Translations under genes and position numbers: made by a program
Shown: positions 62,896 to 64,000 of the stretch, piece after piece
How the letters are laid out: every line of letters starts with the position of its first letter
Numbering within the stretch: the first letter of the stretch is position 1
Assembly (NCBI GenBank): GCA_039621445.1
Contig: CP154954.1
Span: 31,582,012 to 31,646,011 of the forward strand
Length of the DNA: 64,000 nucleotides
From: Euglena gracilis
Taxonomy: Eukaryota; Euglenida; Euglenophyceae; Euglenales
Reading direction: 5' to 3'
Notes under the pieces: model-generated
The model's database searches: none
What the model saw: the letters and a program-made list of their open reading frames with translations, nothing else
What the model was told of the DNA's origin: nothing

Positions 62896-63400
62896 CCCCT
62901 CAATAGGGCTGTTTCGATTAATCGATTAATCGTTTAATCATTCGTCATCGCCGATTAATCGAATCGTTCGGCCCATGGCGATTAATCGTTCATTGTGGAT
63001 GTAAACCACAATAGGCACAATATTTGTTGAAATCAACAAAAATTCATGGGGTATGCAGGCAGATAGCACATCATTTGCTGGTACACCATGAAAACGGTTG
63101 TTAAAAGTGGCCAACGAGTCAGCGAACGTGCCCGTGAAACATCGCGCGATTCTGATTAAGGTACAGCAGTTCCTAATAAGCTTTCATTCTGCCATGTCAA
63201 CGGAGAATGAAACAATGATTCGTCAGCGGGCACACAAAGAAATGGTCTATGTTCGATATTAGAACTTCTTAGGCAGATTTCATTGTCAAAAAAAAAAACA
63301 GAAGGGACCAATTAATCGTTAATCGTCCGAGACACCCCGATTAATCGCGATTAATCGTTCGCCAGCCCGAAACGATTAATTGGCACAACCCTACCCTCAA
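62896..63400 (-). mobile_element. hAT-like element with ATTAATCG ends, copy 2 (no nested insertion)
   Basis: TAGGGCTGTTTCGATTAATC (62904) to GATTAATTGGCACAACCCT (63392), inverted relative to 56258-57862. Flanks cccctcaa and accctcaa (7 of 8). The plus strand reads NESANVPVKHRAILIKVQQF then LISF and continues ENETMIRQRAHKEMVYVRY, better preserved than copy 1. Confidence 0.85.
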
Positions 63401-64000
63401 CCCCCCTCCCCCCCACTGTCCCTAGCCTCCAGTGGGCCTGGGACCCTTCCAAACAGAGCGACTTCGGACCCGAAAATAACCCAAACCCCAAAATCAAACA
63501 ACCTCCAATTTCTCAAATAACCTCACCCACCTGATCCGGAGTTCTGAGCCACGGGTTGACGCCCAAATCGGCGTTAGAGGAATCACGGCCAATTTTGCCC
63601 CAACCGTTTTGAGCTGCTGTGGCTGTGCTCTTGAATTTTTGGCCTCAAAAAGGCCTTATGTGGGTCATCCTTGGTGATTTTTCCTTGACCTGCCAAGGCG
63701 GATTTGCGGGGTCACGGTGGGGTCACGGGGTGAGTGGGTCATGGGGACCCATAAACCCCCTTCCAAACCCTTGGCAACACTCACTCGCTAAACTTGGGCT
63801 TGAAGCGATTCGTCAAGGCCGGGAAAAGGGAGCAATGGAAGCAAGAGAAAAAGAGGGAGGGATGGAAGAGGGACGGGGCGCGGCGCCAGGAGGGACCAGT
63901 CGTTCTTTTATTGGACGATTTTTTTTTAAGCCGAAGTTCGAGAGCTATTAACAAACCCTAACGTTGGGGAAGGGGGAAGGTGCCATTGGCGAGATGTCAA
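63401..64000. other. No recognised gene
   Basis: GGGGTCACGG units at 63708-63755 are an end of the GTGACCCC family. The plus frame 63619-63951 is unassigned, with a Glu/Gly/Arg-rich tail. Confidence 0.35.

Noticed and set aside
1-64000. tRNA, rRNA or other structured RNA genes; viral genes; toxin genes
   Set aside because: I saw no clover-leaf with A/B boxes, no rRNA core motifs and no recognisable viral or toxin domains, though a covariance-model search was not possible here.

Overview
This window looks like repeat-dominated nuclear DNA of a eukaryote, most likely a microbial one (alga or other protist). Evidence: short introns with pyrimidine-rich acceptors (for example 11068-11114 and about 47118-47161), telomere-like CCCTAA/TTAGGG tracts inside the sequence, many non-autonomous DNA transposons with measurable target-site duplications (TSDs), eukaryotic transposase families (hAT, PIF/Harbinger-like), and PHD-type zinc-finger coding sequence. 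I see no bacterial operons, ribosome-binding sites, rRNA, tRNA or CRISPR. The species cannot be fixed from the sequence. No complete, intact host gene is recognisable; most long open frames are Gly/Pro-rich shadows of poly-G/poly-C tracts or run through tandem repeats.

Layout. 0-1 kb: a hAT-like element with transposase remnant. 1-2.4 kb: G/C-run and CTAG-rich DNA breaking a coding-like stretch. 2.8-6.5 kb: 13 copies of a 20-bp palindrome (GAATGCGCACNTGCGCATTC type) plus a hAT-type MITE. 8.3-9.3 kb: a hAT-like element ending in 10-bp arrays. 9.5-12.2 kb: a second palindrome family (GCGCAAATGCGC core). 13.4-17.9 kb: two large copies of a family built of ~200-bp units. 18.8-25 kb: further repeats. 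28.7-32.7 kb: the same ~200-bp family, interrupted by at least four elements. 35-41.6 kb: decayed recombinase- and transposase-like coding fragments. 41.6-43.8 kb: a directly repeated ~1-kb element pair. 44.6-51.3 kb: copies of a PHD-finger gene family and a Harbinger-like transposase. 52-58 kb: palindromes, tandem arrays and a nested hAT-like insertion. 59.4-61.1 kb: a terminal-inverted-repeat element carrying a PHD-family gene, ending at a perfect 99-bp palindrome. 61.4-64 kb: more elements and telomere-like tracts.

Most notable system: a multi-copy coding family (40.7, 45.0, 46.5-47.65, 50.65-51.29 and 59.9-60.6 kb) with an N-terminal MPxP...F..LxKV segment, a central WAGW-like motif and, in three copies, a C-terminal Cys/His PHD-like finger. 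One copy lies inside an element bounded by ~60-bp inverted repeats and alternating 43-bp tandem repeats; a second element copy has lost nearly all the gene. Two other copies are broken by MITEs with short TSDs. I do not recognise this family beyond its PHD-like finger.

Two groups of small elements can be separated: those with CAGG- or TAGGG-type ends and 7-8-bp TSDs (hAT-like), and those with GGRG-type ends and 3-bp TSDs (Harbinger-like). Transposase remnants compatible with both groups are present, but all are broken, so mobility would need sources elsewhere in the genome.
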